A DNA stretch of 24,753 nt from Bacteroidota bacterium (GCA_947449515.1 CANFSD010000006.1:1-24753); one strand, 5' to 3'; shown: positions 16,594-24,753, numbered from the stretch's first letter. Notes: a model not told the origin generated them from the sequence alone. Numbers and translations are program-made.

Positions 16594-17225
16594 TTACGAT
16601 GTAATTTTAAGATAAAATCTAAGTTCCCCTTTTCAAGCAAAACGTTGTTTACAAAATAAGCCCCCAACAAACCTATTATTGCACCAAAAGTGGTATCAAT
16701 TAAGAAATGTTGCAAGAGGTAAATCCTTGTAAAACCAGTAAATACAGCCAATGCCAAGCATGTTATTTGAATCCTTCTTGTTTTATAAAATAAGGCAATA
16801 AAAGTAAACACCGCAAAGGCAGACGTGGTGTGCCCTGAGGGAAAACTGAAGTTATAGTTTTTCTCTGCCCCTTCCACCAAATGATATTTTATTTGAATCA
16901 TTTGCTCTAAAAACCACAAAGGCCTGTGCCTATCGGCAAATAAGTTTAATTTTAACAGTTGCGTAAAACCTGCGCTGATGGCGTAAGACAACAAAATACC
17001 CAATGCCAAACGAGGATTGAAATAATAAATTACCAAGGCGCCAATCATAATAAACCAACCATCTCCTAAATAGGTTCCGTAAAGACAAACAAAATCAAAA
17101 ACACCGTTGTGCATTTGATTAATGGCAAGACTGATAGCCAATTGTTCATTTGCCAACTGTAAGGCAAATAAAACAGCTAAAAGGACGCCAAAACCAATTA
17201 AGAAAAACGGAATGCGAAACTTCAT
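16590..17225 (-). CDS. PAP2-superfamily membrane phosphatase
   Basis: A 211-residue integral membrane protein with about six hydrophobic segments and the PAP2 active-site blocks: RHRPLW (99-104), PSGH (129-132) and TRIYLLQHFLID (166-177), which fits [ST]R-x5-H-x3-D. H132 and H173 are the expected acid and nucleophile histidines. In the first block the usual KX6RP lysine position is N94; the nearest lysine, K92, is two residues further away, so this motif is relaxed. Family members dephosphorylate undecaprenyl-PP, lipid A or phosphatidate derivatives at the periplasmic face. Coupling to the GT39 gene by ATGA suggests it works on the same lipid carrier or on lipid A. The operon start has a weak TAATATTG element immediately upstream. 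The exact substrate is unknown. Confidence 0.85.
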   Translation of the reverse strand: MKFRIPFFLIGFGVLLAVLFALQLANEQLAISLAINQMHNGVFDFVCLYGTYLGDGWFIMIGALVIYYFNPRLALGILLSYAISAGFTQLLKLNLFADRHRPLWFLEQMIQIKYHLVEGAEKNYNFSFPSGHTTSAFAVFTFIALFYKTRRIQITCLALAVFTGFTRIYLLQHFLIDTTFGAIIGLLGAYFVNNVLLEKGNLDFILKLHRK

Positions 17226-17240
17226 GGGACAATATTAAAA

Positions 17241-17273
17241 CAAAAATGCAACTTCTAAATAGAAGTTGCATTT
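17241..17273 (-). terminator. Intrinsic terminator of the SusC/SusD operon
   Basis: A perfect 13-bp stem, AAATGCAACTTCT (17244-17256) with AGAAGTTGCATTT (17261-17273), closes a four-base loop. On the minus strand it is followed by a T-rich run (TTG TTTT, towards 17236). It begins 11 bases after the stop of the last gene of the operon (17284) and lies 16 bases or so before the PAP2 start, so it separates the two minus-strand units. Confidence 0.88.
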
Positions 17274-17283
17274 AAGAATTTCG

Positions 17284-18144
17284 TTAATCACAGCCTATTT
17301 TAATTTTAGGCTGCTCCGTAGTTCGGTCTTTGGTATCTAAATAAACCTTTTTCCTAACCGTGCATTCCATTTCTTTGGGTTTAAATGTTGGGCTGAACCC
17401 AAAAAACTTACTAGGCAAAAATGATATATAAAACTTTCCTGTTACCAAGTCTTTACCCATTTCTAATTTGGCATTGCTTGCTGCATTAAAGAAACTTGAT
17501 GGCTGATATACAACGGTGGCACCAGTAACGGTATCTGTTCCTGTACATTTAATCCATAAATAAGCATCACCTGCCTCCAAGTTTTTCATACCAATATTGG
17601 TATCAATTGGATTGTCGTAATAGATGGTTGTTATTTCATTTGGCAATACAATTGCAGGCACTGGATAAATATACCCTCTGGTTAATTTTGGTGGTGCAAT
17701 TGCAATATTAATATCTTCCGTTTTCAAATCTGGGTCACCATATCCCCCGCCATCTTTTGGTTTAACCAAAAACGAAATTCCTTTGCTGTATACTTCGGTT
17801 GCAGTAACCTCATAAAACTCAGTTGGGGTCATTTCATAATACCAAACCTTAGGACCTTTATCGGCATCCTTTTTCATAATCAGGATATCGTTAGAGTTTT
17901 TCCATGCCTTATCGCCTAAGCCATTTTCTTTACCCGAACCAGCTGCATGTTCTTTGGGTTTCCATGTCCAAATGTAAAATGGTCCTGGTAAATCTGCGCA
18001 TGAGGTATTGGTTGCTTTTGAAAGATCAACATACAAACGTACAGGTTGCGTAACATCTGGATTTTCTGGTTCAATCCATGCAACTTGTGCCATAGCCAAA
18101 GAGCTTAGGCAAACAAATAAAACACTATATATTAATTTTTTCAT
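17284..18144 (-). CDS. Secreted protein with carbohydrate-binding-like N-terminal module (function unknown)
   Basis: A 286-residue exported protein with signal peptide MKKLIYSVLFVCLSSLAMAQ (1-20) and no lipobox. The N-terminal half (about 21-150) reads as a beta-sandwich: a PVRLYVDLS strand, an FYIWTWKP aromatic cluster, WYYEMTPTEFYEV, GISFLVKPKDG, and a closing EDINIAI strand. This layout resembles the starch-binding or SusE/SusF-like modules seen in Bacteroidota secreted proteins, so carbohydrate binding is an inference. The second half (about 155-286) looks like a further beta domain ending in a Lys-rich strand and KIGCD; no T9SS domain is visible. It is the last gene of the SusC/SusD operon, 5 bp after the lipoprotein gene and directly before the terminator. 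It is a likely accessory surface or periplasmic binding protein. I do not know a named family. Confidence 0.7.
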   Translation of the reverse strand: MKKLIYSVLFVCLSSLAMAQVAWIEPENPDVTQPVRLYVDLSKATNTSCADLPGPFYIWTWKPKEHAAGSGKENGLGDKAWKNSNDILIMKKDADKGPKVWYYEMTPTEFYEVTATEVYSKGISFLVKPKDGGGYGDPDLKTEDINIAIAPPKLTRGYIYPVPAIVLPNEITTIYYDNPIDTNIGMKNLEAGDAYLWIKCTGTDTVTGATVVYQPSSFFNAASNAKLEMGKDLVTGKFYISFLPSKFFGFSPTFKPKEMECTVRKKVYLDTKDRTTEQPKIKIGCD

Positions 18145-18149
18145 GGCTA

Positions 18150-18641
18150 TTAATTTCTTTTAAATTCAAGGTTATAACTCATGGCCCAAGTTGCTTTTCC
18201 TTTACACGACTTATGAACTTCTTTGCTCAAACGCAAATTGTCTTGCGAACGAATAGGACCATTTAATTTCAATTCAAATGAACTTCCACCTTCTGGATTA
18301 AAGGTAATTGTACTTGGGAATTCTGGGTCATCAAAAGACCAAGTTCCATTAGGTGCAACAAAGAAATTCAATTCCAAACCAGCAGTATCTACACTGTATG
18401 TAGAGTCTGTAAAGGTAATGTTTGGCATTTTGCTTGAATTAGAAAAATAGCCATAAATATTGGCTGCTTCTTTGGTTAAAGATAACTCATCAACCTGAAC
18501 AGCTTTGGTTAACACCCATGATGCTTTTATCCCTTCTACCTTGCTACCTGGCAATCCAATTTCTTTGATATCTTTTTTACATGCGCCTATTAGCAGAACA
18601 ACAGCTAATGACAGCAATACGCTTAATTTAATTTTATTCAT
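18150..18641 (-). CDS. Small outer-membrane-type lipoprotein, lipocalin-like (function unknown)
   Basis: A 163-residue lipoprotein. The signal peptide ends in LLIGAC, so Cys21 is the likely lipidated residue, followed by KKD. The mature part looks like a small beta-barrel or lipocalin-like fold: ASWVLTKAVQVDE near the start, NITFTDSTYSVD, GTWSFDDPEFPSTITF in the middle, and alternating strands to the end (WAMSYNLEFKRN). This pattern resembles the DUF5004/lipocalin-like lipoproteins commonly found in Bacteroidota SusC/SusD operons, which is a guess from pattern only. Its ATG overlaps the stop of the SusD-like gene (TAATG), so expression is coupled to it. Position suggests an accessory part of the same surface uptake complex. 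Confidence 0.75.
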   Translation of the reverse strand: MNKIKLSVLLSLAVVLLIGACKKDIKEIGLPGSKVEGIKASWVLTKAVQVDELSLTKEAANIYGYFSNSSKMPNITFTDSTYSVDTAGLELNFFVAPNGTWSFDDPEFPSTITFNPEGGSSFELKLNGPIRSQDNLRLSKEVHKSCKGKATWAMSYNLEFKRN

Positions 18642-20026
18642 TATTCACATCCTCCTTCAGGGTTAAATTGAAACAAACTTGTTTTTTCATTTACTGGAAA
18701 TTGCAAGGCCAAACCAGGGCAATTCCACTTTGAATTTCTAATTAATACCGTACCAGAGCCAGTTGGATCTTCTTTTACCCCAATACGTTTTAAATCTTGC
18801 ACACGCACACCTTCACAAGGAAACTCTAAACGTCTTTGTTTGCGTGCCATTAAAATAACATCGGCAGCAGGGGTGTTGGTAGGCAAGTTGGCTATTGCCG
18901 AACCATAAGCTCGTTGAATGATATCGTTTACATCGCCAATAGCAGTTTGCAAATCTGCATTCAAAATAGCCAATGCCTCTGCACGCATTAATTTTAACTG
19001 ACTCACATATAAAATTGGGTTACTCAAGAAATCTGCATTGAACTTGGTAATACCATAAGTTTCGGCAGTTGCATCACCCGCATTAAAAATAGCATAGTAT
19101 TTTGAACGTTTATCTGCAGTATCTGCAGTTGCTTCGTAATACAATGATTTAGATAAACGATTAGGTGATGGATTACTAGGATTAACAATTCTAAAGTTGT
19201 TGATATAAGTTGCAGCTCGGTTATCTGCAACACCAGTACTTACAAAACTAAAGATCTTTTCACTTGAGGTTAAGGCATTTTCGAACCTATTTAAAGTGGT
19301 ATCCATGGTGTATTTTGGAATCAATACATTACAAATTTCTTTCACCTTTTCATAATTGTTCATTTGAAAATAAACCTTAGCCAACAATGCATTTGCAGCA
19401 TCTTTGGTAGCATAATTTCCGTTAACATCAGGCAAACTGGCAATGGCATCGGTTAAATCACCAATAATAAAATCATAGGTAGCAGCAACTGTGGCGCGGG
19501 CTTTTGGTTTGGTATCAACTTCATTTCTAATTACTATTCCCAAATGAGAATTGTCTGCTGTAGCACCATAAGGTTGAGCCCATAATTTAACAATATCAAA
19601 ATGCAACATGGCACGTAAAAACTTAATTTCACCAGTCATGCGCGTTTTTGTGGCATCATCCACCGCAATGGTATTGTCGTTAAGGCGAGCCAATATATAA
19701 TTCAATCTAAAAACTACTGCATACATATCGCCATACAAACCACCCACATCTGAATTAAAGAAATTGGTAGTACGTTGGTATACGGGAACAGTAAAACCAC
19801 TTTGTGGCTTTTCTAAATTATCGCCTAACAATTCATTAAAAAACTGAATTCTACCATTATAATGGTTCGCCATGGCGTCGTAACTGGCGTTTAGGATATT
19901 CTTTAAATCGGTAAGGTCTTTTACCGCGTCTGATTCTAATTGCACTCCTTCAGGATAAACTTCTAACCATTTACGGCAAGAACCCAAAGACAACAATAGA
20001 ACACTTATTAATAATAATTTCTTCAT
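18641..20026 (-). CDS. SusD/RagB-family surface substrate-binding lipoprotein
   Basis: A 461-residue lipoprotein of the SusD/RagB family. The signal peptide ends LLSLGSC (lipid-anchor Cys17), followed by RKWLEVYPEG, the usual SusD-type start. The middle is helical with TPR-like repeats (for example AANALLAKVYFQMNNYEKVKE). The C-terminal part has the family block RRLEFPCEGVRVQDLKRIG, matching the conserved E-F-x(2)-E-G-x-R-x(2)-D-L motif. It caps the SusC barrel at the cell surface and captures substrate. It is shorter than most glycan SusD proteins (about 500-600), which may point to a small or simple ligand. It begins 11 bp after the SusC-like gene. Confidence 0.92.
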   Translation of the reverse strand: MKKLLLISVLLLSLGSCRKWLEVYPEGVQLESDAVKDLTDLKNILNASYDAMANHYNGRIQFFNELLGDNLEKPQSGFTVPVYQRTTNFFNSDVGGLYGDMYAVVFRLNYILARLNDNTIAVDDATKTRMTGEIKFLRAMLHFDIVKLWAQPYGATADNSHLGIVIRNEVDTKPKARATVAATYDFIIGDLTDAIASLPDVNGNYATKDAANALLAKVYFQMNNYEKVKEICNVLIPKYTMDTTLNRFENALTSSEKIFSFVSTGVADNRAATYINNFRIVNPSNPSPNRLSKSLYYEATADTADKRSKYYAIFNAGDATAETYGITKFNADFLSNPILYVSQLKLMRAEALAILNADLQTAIGDVNDIIQRAYGSAIANLPTNTPAADVILMARKQRRLEFPCEGVRVQDLKRIGVKEDPTGSGTVLIRNSKWNCPGLALQFPVNEKTSLFQFNPEGGCE

Positions 20027-20037
20027 ACTCTTTTTAA

Positions 20038-23000
20038 TTAAAACTCGATATTCATTTGAAGGCTAAATGTTTTCTCTTGCGGAGGTGTTAAATAGGTAAT
20101 GTTTTGAGAACCCATATTTCTTGAGTTGTTCAAGTTACCTTGTCCGCTACCTTCTGAATCCCTTCCAATTTCTGGATCCAAACCATCATAATTGGTAATG
20201 GTAAATAAGTTAGTTGCAATGGCAGAGATGCGCATACTTGTTAAGTGCATTTTTCTGCAACGCGCTGGCGTCATGTTGTAACCAATGGTTAAATTTCTCA
20301 AACGTGCATAGCTACCATCTTTCAACCACAAAGTAGTATTACTCCACTCATCAGGCAAACCATAAGTTCTATAATCACGCGTTAATCTAGGGAAATGACT
20401 GATATCACCCGGTTTTCTCCAACGATCGTACACGCGCTCATCCATGTTCCAATCTGTTATTAAAGAAGCTTGGCGTTTTTGAGATGATTCATAAATGTTA
20501 GAACCATAACTAAAGATAATTAACACACTCATATCCCATTGTTTGTAACGGAAAGTATTGGTCATACCGCCAATGGCATCAGGAATAATTTTACCAACCG
20601 CCATGCGATTTTGGTTATCGTATACATAAGTTTCTTTGCCATTTTTATCCAAGTAAACAGGCAATCCATTATTGGCATCCACATGCGACCAACGAATCAA
20701 ATAATTGGTACCAACTGGCTTACCAACTACCACACGGGTATCGTTGGTTCCACCACTCACCGCATCTTCCGTGTAAACACCTAAGCTGGTAATTTCATTA
20801 AAGTTTCTAGCTACGTTGAAATTGGTTGACCATTGGAAGTTTTTGCTGATAATATTTCTGGATTTGAAACTGAACTCCAAACCTTGGTTCAAAATACTAC
20901 CTACATTATCCCAATAGTTTCCAAAACCAATTGAAGCCGGAATTGACAAATACATCAAAACATCTTTGGTTTCTTTGCGGTAGTAATCTAATTCTACCGT
21001 AATGCGGTCTTTTAAAAATCCTGCTTCTACTGCCACATCATAATTTTGTGTGGTTTCCCAACGGATATTTTGATTTTCTAATTTATTAGGGAATAAGGTA
21101 GGTTGACCGTTATAAGTAATATTATTACTTGTATTTGAATAAGTGGCAAAACGTGCATCGTCTTGAATGTTTGCATTACCAGATTTACCCCAACCAGCGC
21201 GGAGTTTCAAGAAACTGAACGCCTTGTTGCCTTTCATGAAATCTTCTTCAGACACAACCCAAGTACCAGAAAGAGATGGGAAACTGGCCCAACGGTAATT
21301 GTTTCCAAAACGTGAAGAAGCATCTGTTCTGAATACTGCTTGTACATAATATTTTTGCTTGTAATTATAGGTTGCCCTTGCAAAATAACTCAAAAACGAC
21401 CAGTTAGTACCCGCTTGTGATAAATAACGTGCTGTTAAATATTTGTCTTGGTTATTGCTAAACAAACCACCCACATTGGTTGAATCTGCAGAACGACGAA
21501 TGGTATTTGCTCTTTGGTATTCATTACCAACCATTACCTGTAGGTTATGCTTTTCTTTTAAGGTACGCATATAGGTAGCAGTTACATAATAGTTGAAGTT
21601 TTTAATAAACGACATTCCTCGGTAGGCATCACCACTGTTTTTGTTTCCCGTAATTTCAGACGAACGCCATTGGTCGTCTGTTTGGTTCATATAATCATAA
21701 CTGGTCTGCCCTTGCAAAACCAAATTTTTAACAGGAGTTAATGTTAGGTTCAAGCCATTTAATGCACGTAACTCTTCTGTTTTCCATAACATGTTTTCCA
21801 TGTTACGAACCGGATTGTTTCCTGCTCTGTACCAGGTTCCATCTGCATTGTAAATTGGATAAATAGGAAGGGCCGTACTCATTGCTGCTCCTAATCCTCC
21901 AGACCAAGCTGCATTAACCCTGTTATTTAATCCACGGCTAAAAGAGGAGTTAATACCAATTTTCAACCATTGTGTGGCATTGTAATCTAGGTTGATCCTA
22001 CCAGCAGTTCTCACAAATGAGTTTCCTACCAAATAAGAACCATTGTAATCATGTGATAAATTAATATAGGTATTTAATTTTTCGCCACCTTTGGTTGCAG
22101 AGAAATTCATACCATATTTAGAACCTGTTTGAATGGTTTGATCTACCCAATTGGTATTGTTAGCCATTGCTTGCTCATAGGTTAAACCTCCTGGCAATGG
22201 AGCACGGCCAGCATGACCATCATTTTCCCAAGCTTCTTGGTTTAATTGTAACCATTGTTGGTTGTTTAACATTTTTGGACGGGCGGTTGGAACCGAAACA
22301 CCCGCTTTTACTTGTGCGCCAAGTTTCCAGCCTTTCCCCTTACCTCGCTTGGTGGTAATTAAAATTACACCATTTGCACCCCTTGAACCATAAATGGCAT
22401 TAGCAGCTGCATCTTTTAATATTTCAATACTTTCAATATCATCTGGATTAATGGTAGCCAATGGATTGTTGTTCATACCTCCTGAGTTACCCGTAATAAA
22501 ATAATCTTGGGTAATTGGAATACCATCTACTACGTAAAGTGGATCACCACCCGCACTAATAGAGGATATACCACGAATACGAATGATAGATGCCGAACCG
22601 GCCAAACCACTACCAACTGTAACTTGCACCCCTGGCGCCTTACCTTGTATAGCTGCCTCAAAACTTGGTACAGGCAAATCATTTAATTCTTTACCCCCAA
22701 TTTTTGAAATGGCACCTGTAATTTCACGCTTACGTTGCACGCCATAACCCACAACCACCATCTCATCCATTTGCTTGCGGTCTTCCTTAAGTACAACGGC
22801 TATTACCACATCTGTAGTTCCCAATGTTACCTCTTTGGTTACTGAGGCCATTCCAATTGAAGAAATTTTAATTTTGTAATTTCCTGGGCGGAGCTTTTTT
22901 ATCTCAAAAGATCCCAAGGCATCTGAAACAGCGCCATAACCCGACCCCTCCACCTGAATGGTAGCACCGATTACAGGTTCATTCCCTGCATCTTTTACTG

Positions 23001-23076
23001 TACCCTTAATACTTTGGGCACTTGCAACAGATGCAAATAGGAGTAATAAATAAAATGTAAGTAGTCTTGTATTCAT
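20038..23076 (-). CDS. SusC/RagA-family TonB-dependent outer-membrane transporter
   Basis: A 1012-residue transporter. It has a signal peptide at 1-20 (FASVASA then QS), a CarboxypepD_reg-like domain at about 22-97 (IKGTVKDAGNEPVIGATI), TonB-box-like DEMVVVGYG (104-112), and a SusC-type plug at about 115-250 with the family segments LYVVDGIPI and GSRGANGVILITT. A large barrel then ends QMNIEF with the terminal Phe needed for barrel assembly. No STN signalling domain precedes the regulatory-like domain, so transcriptional signalling through an anti-sigma factor is not expected. It heads a four-gene operon (SusC, SusD, lipoprotein, secreted protein). A TTAATTTGC sequence lies directly before the ATG (23089-23081), too close for a normal leader. 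The substrate is unknown. Confidence 0.95.
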   Translation of the reverse strand: MNTRLLTFYLLLLFASVASAQSIKGTVKDAGNEPVIGATIQVEGSGYGAVSDALGSFEIKKLRPGNYKIKISSIGMASVTKEVTLGTTDVVIAVVLKEDRKQMDEMVVVGYGVQRKREITGAISKIGGKELNDLPVPSFEAAIQGKAPGVQVTVGSGLAGSASIIRIRGISSISAGGDPLYVVDGIPITQDYFITGNSGGMNNNPLATINPDDIESIEILKDAAANAIYGSRGANGVILITTKRGKGKGWKLGAQVKAGVSVPTARPKMLNNQQWLQLNQEAWENDGHAGRAPLPGGLTYEQAMANNTNWVDQTIQTGSKYGMNFSATKGGEKLNTYINLSHDYNGSYLVGNSFVRTAGRINLDYNATQWLKIGINSSFSRGLNNRVNAAWSGGLGAAMSTALPIYPIYNADGTWYRAGNNPVRNMENMLWKTEELRALNGLNLTLTPVKNLVLQGQTSYDYMNQTDDQWRSSEITGNKNSGDAYRGMSFIKNFNYYVTATYMRTLKEKHNLQVMVGNEYQRANTIRRSADSTNVGGLFSNNQDKYLTARYLSQAGTNWSFLSYFARATYNYKQKYYVQAVFRTDASSRFGNNYRWASFPSLSGTWVVSEEDFMKGNKAFSFLKLRAGWGKSGNANIQDDARFATYSNTSNNITYNGQPTLFPNKLENQNIRWETTQNYDVAVEAGFLKDRITVELDYYRKETKDVLMYLSIPASIGFGNYWDNVGSILNQGLEFSFKSRNIISKNFQWSTNFNVARNFNEITSLGVYTEDAVSGGTNDTRVVVGKPVGTNYLIRWSHVDANNGLPVYLDKNGKETYVYDNQNRMAVGKIIPDAIGGMTNTFRYKQWDMSVLIIFSYGSNIYESSQKRQASLITDWNMDERVYDRWRKPGDISHFPRLTRDYRTYGLPDEWSNTTLWLKDGSYARLRNLTIGYNMTPARCRKMHLTSMRISAIATNLFTITNYDGLDPEIGRDSEGSGQGNLNNSRNMGSQNITYLTPPQEKTFSLQMNIEF

Positions 23077-23257
23077 GAGGGCAAATTAACATTATTAGGA
23101 AAAATAAAAAATCTAAAGGCCCAAAAAATTACAAACAATAAATACCCGCCATTATTGAGATATTGCTTTTAGATTATCATTTTCTAAACCAATTGTTAAA
23201 AAAACGAGCATTTTTTATTAAAACCATTTAAATTGCGACCATCAAACTTTTAAACAT
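23077..23257. promoter_or_regulatory. Divergent intergenic region between SusC-like and T9SS-protein genes
   Basis: This 181-bp AT-rich region is the only place where promoters for both divergent units can lie. On the minus strand TTAATTTGC (23089-23081) resembles a -7 element, but it would leave almost no leader. On the plus strand TTAAATTGC (23228-23236) is a weaker match to TAnnTTTG, with no -33 TTG at proper spacing. No hairpin or operator-like repeat was convincing. The shared region implies the two units may be co-regulated. Confidence 0.4.
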
Positions 23258-24753
23258 ATGAAAAAACTACTACTAATTTCAGCTGCAATTATTGCCTCTT
23301 CAGGTGTTTTTGCAAGGAAAGTGAAATTCCAAGTCGATATGACTGGACAAACAATCAGCGCAAATGGTTTACATCTTGCTGGTAATTTCAAAAACATTGA
23401 CTATGCAGGTGTTGATGAAAATCCACTTCAATTCAATTGGACTCCAACTGAAAACGCAATGACAAATGGCGGTTCAGGCAACATCTATTCAGTTATCCTT
23501 GACCTTAAAGGTAATTTACCTTATGAATTTAAATTTATCAACGACAACAATTGGGGTGCTGGTGAAGAAAAAATCCCTGCCGAATCTGCTGTTGGTGGCG
23601 GAAATGGAAACCGTTGGACTTTCGTTGAAAACGGAACTGATACATTAACTTTAGCTCCAGTTAAATTTGGCGAAAATGCTCCTGCTGGTAAATACTTACT
23701 ACGTTTGAAAGTAGATATGGGCTTAGTAGCATCAGTTGATACCAATGGCGTTCACGTTGCAGGTAGCTTACAAGGATGGAATCCAGCTACTACTAGAATG
23801 ATTAACTATACTGGTAATGGTGCATTTGCATCAACTGTTTACCAAGCTTTATTGTACGTAGATAGCGGAAGTTACCAATATAAATATGTAAATGGAAATG
23901 CTTGGGGTAAAGATGAGTCAGTACCTTCAGAGTGTGCCACTTCAAATAACCGCACCGTTAGTGTAACTGCAACAACTGTAAAAGACGCCGTTTGCTATGC
24001 AAAATGTGGTGTTTGTTTAGTAGTACCTAAATTTAACATTACTTTCAATGTAGATGTAGAAAGCATCTGTGGTGTTGACTCTGTTGACGTTGCTGGCGGT
24101 TTATTAGATGGTAGCTGGGGTGATGGTAACAAAATGACCAAAGTTGGCGCAACCAATGTTTGGACAGGTAGCCAAAACAATATCGACTCTGGTTCAACCG
24201 TTCAATTCAAATACCGCTACTACAAAGGTGGTATCAGAAACTGGGAGCAAATTACTTCTGCTTCAGGTAACCGTGAGTTAAAATTAACTGCAAACACTGT
24301 ATTGCCTTCAAACTGTATCAATACTTTTGCTAATTGCAATCCTAGACCTGCTGCTCAAAACATCACTTTCAAAGTTGATATCAGCCAAATTACTCCTAAC
24401 GGAAACCAATATTTGGTAATCGATTACCTAGGTGGTAAAGGTGGTGCTATCCGCATGAGCCAAGTTGCTGGAAACCCTGCAGTTTATACTGCTACTGTTA
24501 ATGGTGTTTGTAATGGAACTATCTATTACTACTTCATGAATGGTGATAGCAGTGTTGATGCAAATGCTGAAGTTTTTGCAGATTCTACAGATCGTGGTTG
24601 TACCAAACCTAATGGTGTTGGTGGATTTCAAAGAGAATTGGTTAGAACTACTGGTACAGATCTAACTATCTTCAAAATGTTCGGTTCATGCAAAAACAGC
24701 ACAAACGGTATTTTGGAAAACAACAGCATTTCTGCTAACTTGAAATTATACCC
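23258..24753 (+). CDS. Secreted multi-module surface protein with probable T9SS sorting domain (partial, C-terminus off the right edge)
   Basis: The frame is open from ATG 23258 to the last base (498 complete codons). A signal peptide (1-19, GVFA then RK) is followed by four tandem modules of about 105-120 residues, near 21-140, 146-253, 258-362 and 367-478. Each begins with a strand like [KFIR]-x-[FK]-x-VD, and three have a VAG/LAG strand. Module 2 contains GVHVAGSLQGWNP (164-176), typical of starch-binding-like beta-sandwich modules in Bacteroidota. Modules 2-4 have cysteines near their ends, suggesting disulfides. The last residues, NNSISANLKLY plus a partial Pro codon, look like the start of a type A T9SS C-terminal domain (usual LYPNP). 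Codons are biased to GGT, GCT and AAC, unlike the polysaccharide genes, which suggests high expression. Export through the T9SS and cell-surface attachment are likely. Ligand unknown. Confidence 0.87.
   Translation, partial: MKKLLLISAAIIASSGVFARKVKFQVDMTGQTISANGLHLAGNFKNIDYAGVDENPLQFNWTPTENAMTNGGSGNIYSVILDLKGNLPYEFKFINDNNWGAGEEKIPAESAVGGGNGNRWTFVENGTDTLTLAPVKFGENAPAGKYLLRLKVDMGLVASVDTNGVHVAGSLQGWNPATTRMINYTGNGAFASTVYQALLYVDSGSYQYKYVNGNAWGKDESVPSECATSNNRTVSVTATTVKDAVCYAKCGVCLVVPKFNITFNVDVESICGVDSVDVAGGLLDGSWGDGNKMTKVGATNVWTGSQNNIDSGSTVQFKYRYYKGGIRNWEQITSASGNRELKLTANTVLPSNCINTFANCNPRPAAQNITFKVDISQITPNGNQYLVIDYLGGKGGAIRMSQVAGNPAVYTATVNGVCNGTIYYYFMNGDSSVDANAEVFADSTDRGCTKPNGVGGFQRELVRTTGTDLTIFKMFGSCKNSTNGILENNSISANLKLY

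Noticed and set aside
20038..23076. SusC-like gene considered as an STN-containing signalling transducer.
   Set aside because: The carboxypeptidase-regulatory-like domain follows the signal peptide directly, leaving no space for an STN domain, and no FecR/sigma pair is present in the window.
23258..24753. Tandem modules considered as DNA-level repeats or an adhesin with near-identical repeats.
   Set aside because: The modules share only fold-level motifs; nucleotide identity between them is low, so this is ancient domain duplication and not a recent repeat array.

Overview
The window is about 24.8 kb of AT-rich DNA from a member of the Bacteroidota. The evidence is a SusC/SusD pair, a TonB receptor with an N-terminal carboxypeptidase-regulatory-like domain, the start of a type IX secretion (T9SS) C-terminal domain, Bacteroidota-type -7 elements (TAnnTTTG-like) and few strong Shine-Dalgarno sites. 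The class within the phylum cannot be fixed from sequence alone. No RNA genes, insertion sequences, CRISPR arrays or integrases were seen. No gene-free stretch exceeds 300 bases; the longest is 181 bases (23077-23257).

Region 1 (1-12525) is a Wzx/Wzy-type surface polysaccharide locus, read mostly on the minus strand. In transcription order it runs: SLBB outer-membrane export protein (Wza type), Wzz chain-length protein, Wzx flippase, GT4 glycosyltransferase, Wzy polymerase. Beyond an inserted opposite-strand block come a GT2, a GT4, a GT2 and a partial GT2 that leaves the left edge. Several neighbours overlap (ATGA junctions or 7-23 bp), which indicates a translationally coupled operon. The inserted block (3289-5365, plus strand) is a compact three-gene cassette: FdtA-type ketoisomerase, hexapeptide acetyltransferase and FdtB-type aminotransferase. 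It should make a dTDP-3-acetamido-3,6-dideoxyhexose (Fuc3NAc or Qui3NAc) for the repeat unit. RmlA, RmlB and the initiating sugar-phosphate transferase are not in the window.

Region 2 (12526-17225) begins with a TonB-dependent receptor without a SusD partner, divergent from the export gene across a 153-bp region holding two candidate promoters. Convergent with it is an ATGA-coupled pair, a PAP2 lipid phosphatase and a GT39 (ArnT-like) membrane glycosyltransferase.

Region 3 (17241-24753) is a SusC-SusD operon on the minus strand with two small exported proteins: a lipocalin-like lipoprotein and a secreted protein with a carbohydrate-binding-like N-terminus. A strong intrinsic terminator ends it. 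Divergent from susC is a large secreted protein, cut by the right edge and probably highly expressed, with four tandem beta-sandwich modules and the start of a T9SS sorting domain. I read this region as an uptake and surface-binding system of unknown substrate. It has no visible glycoside hydrolase and no sigma/anti-sigma pair.
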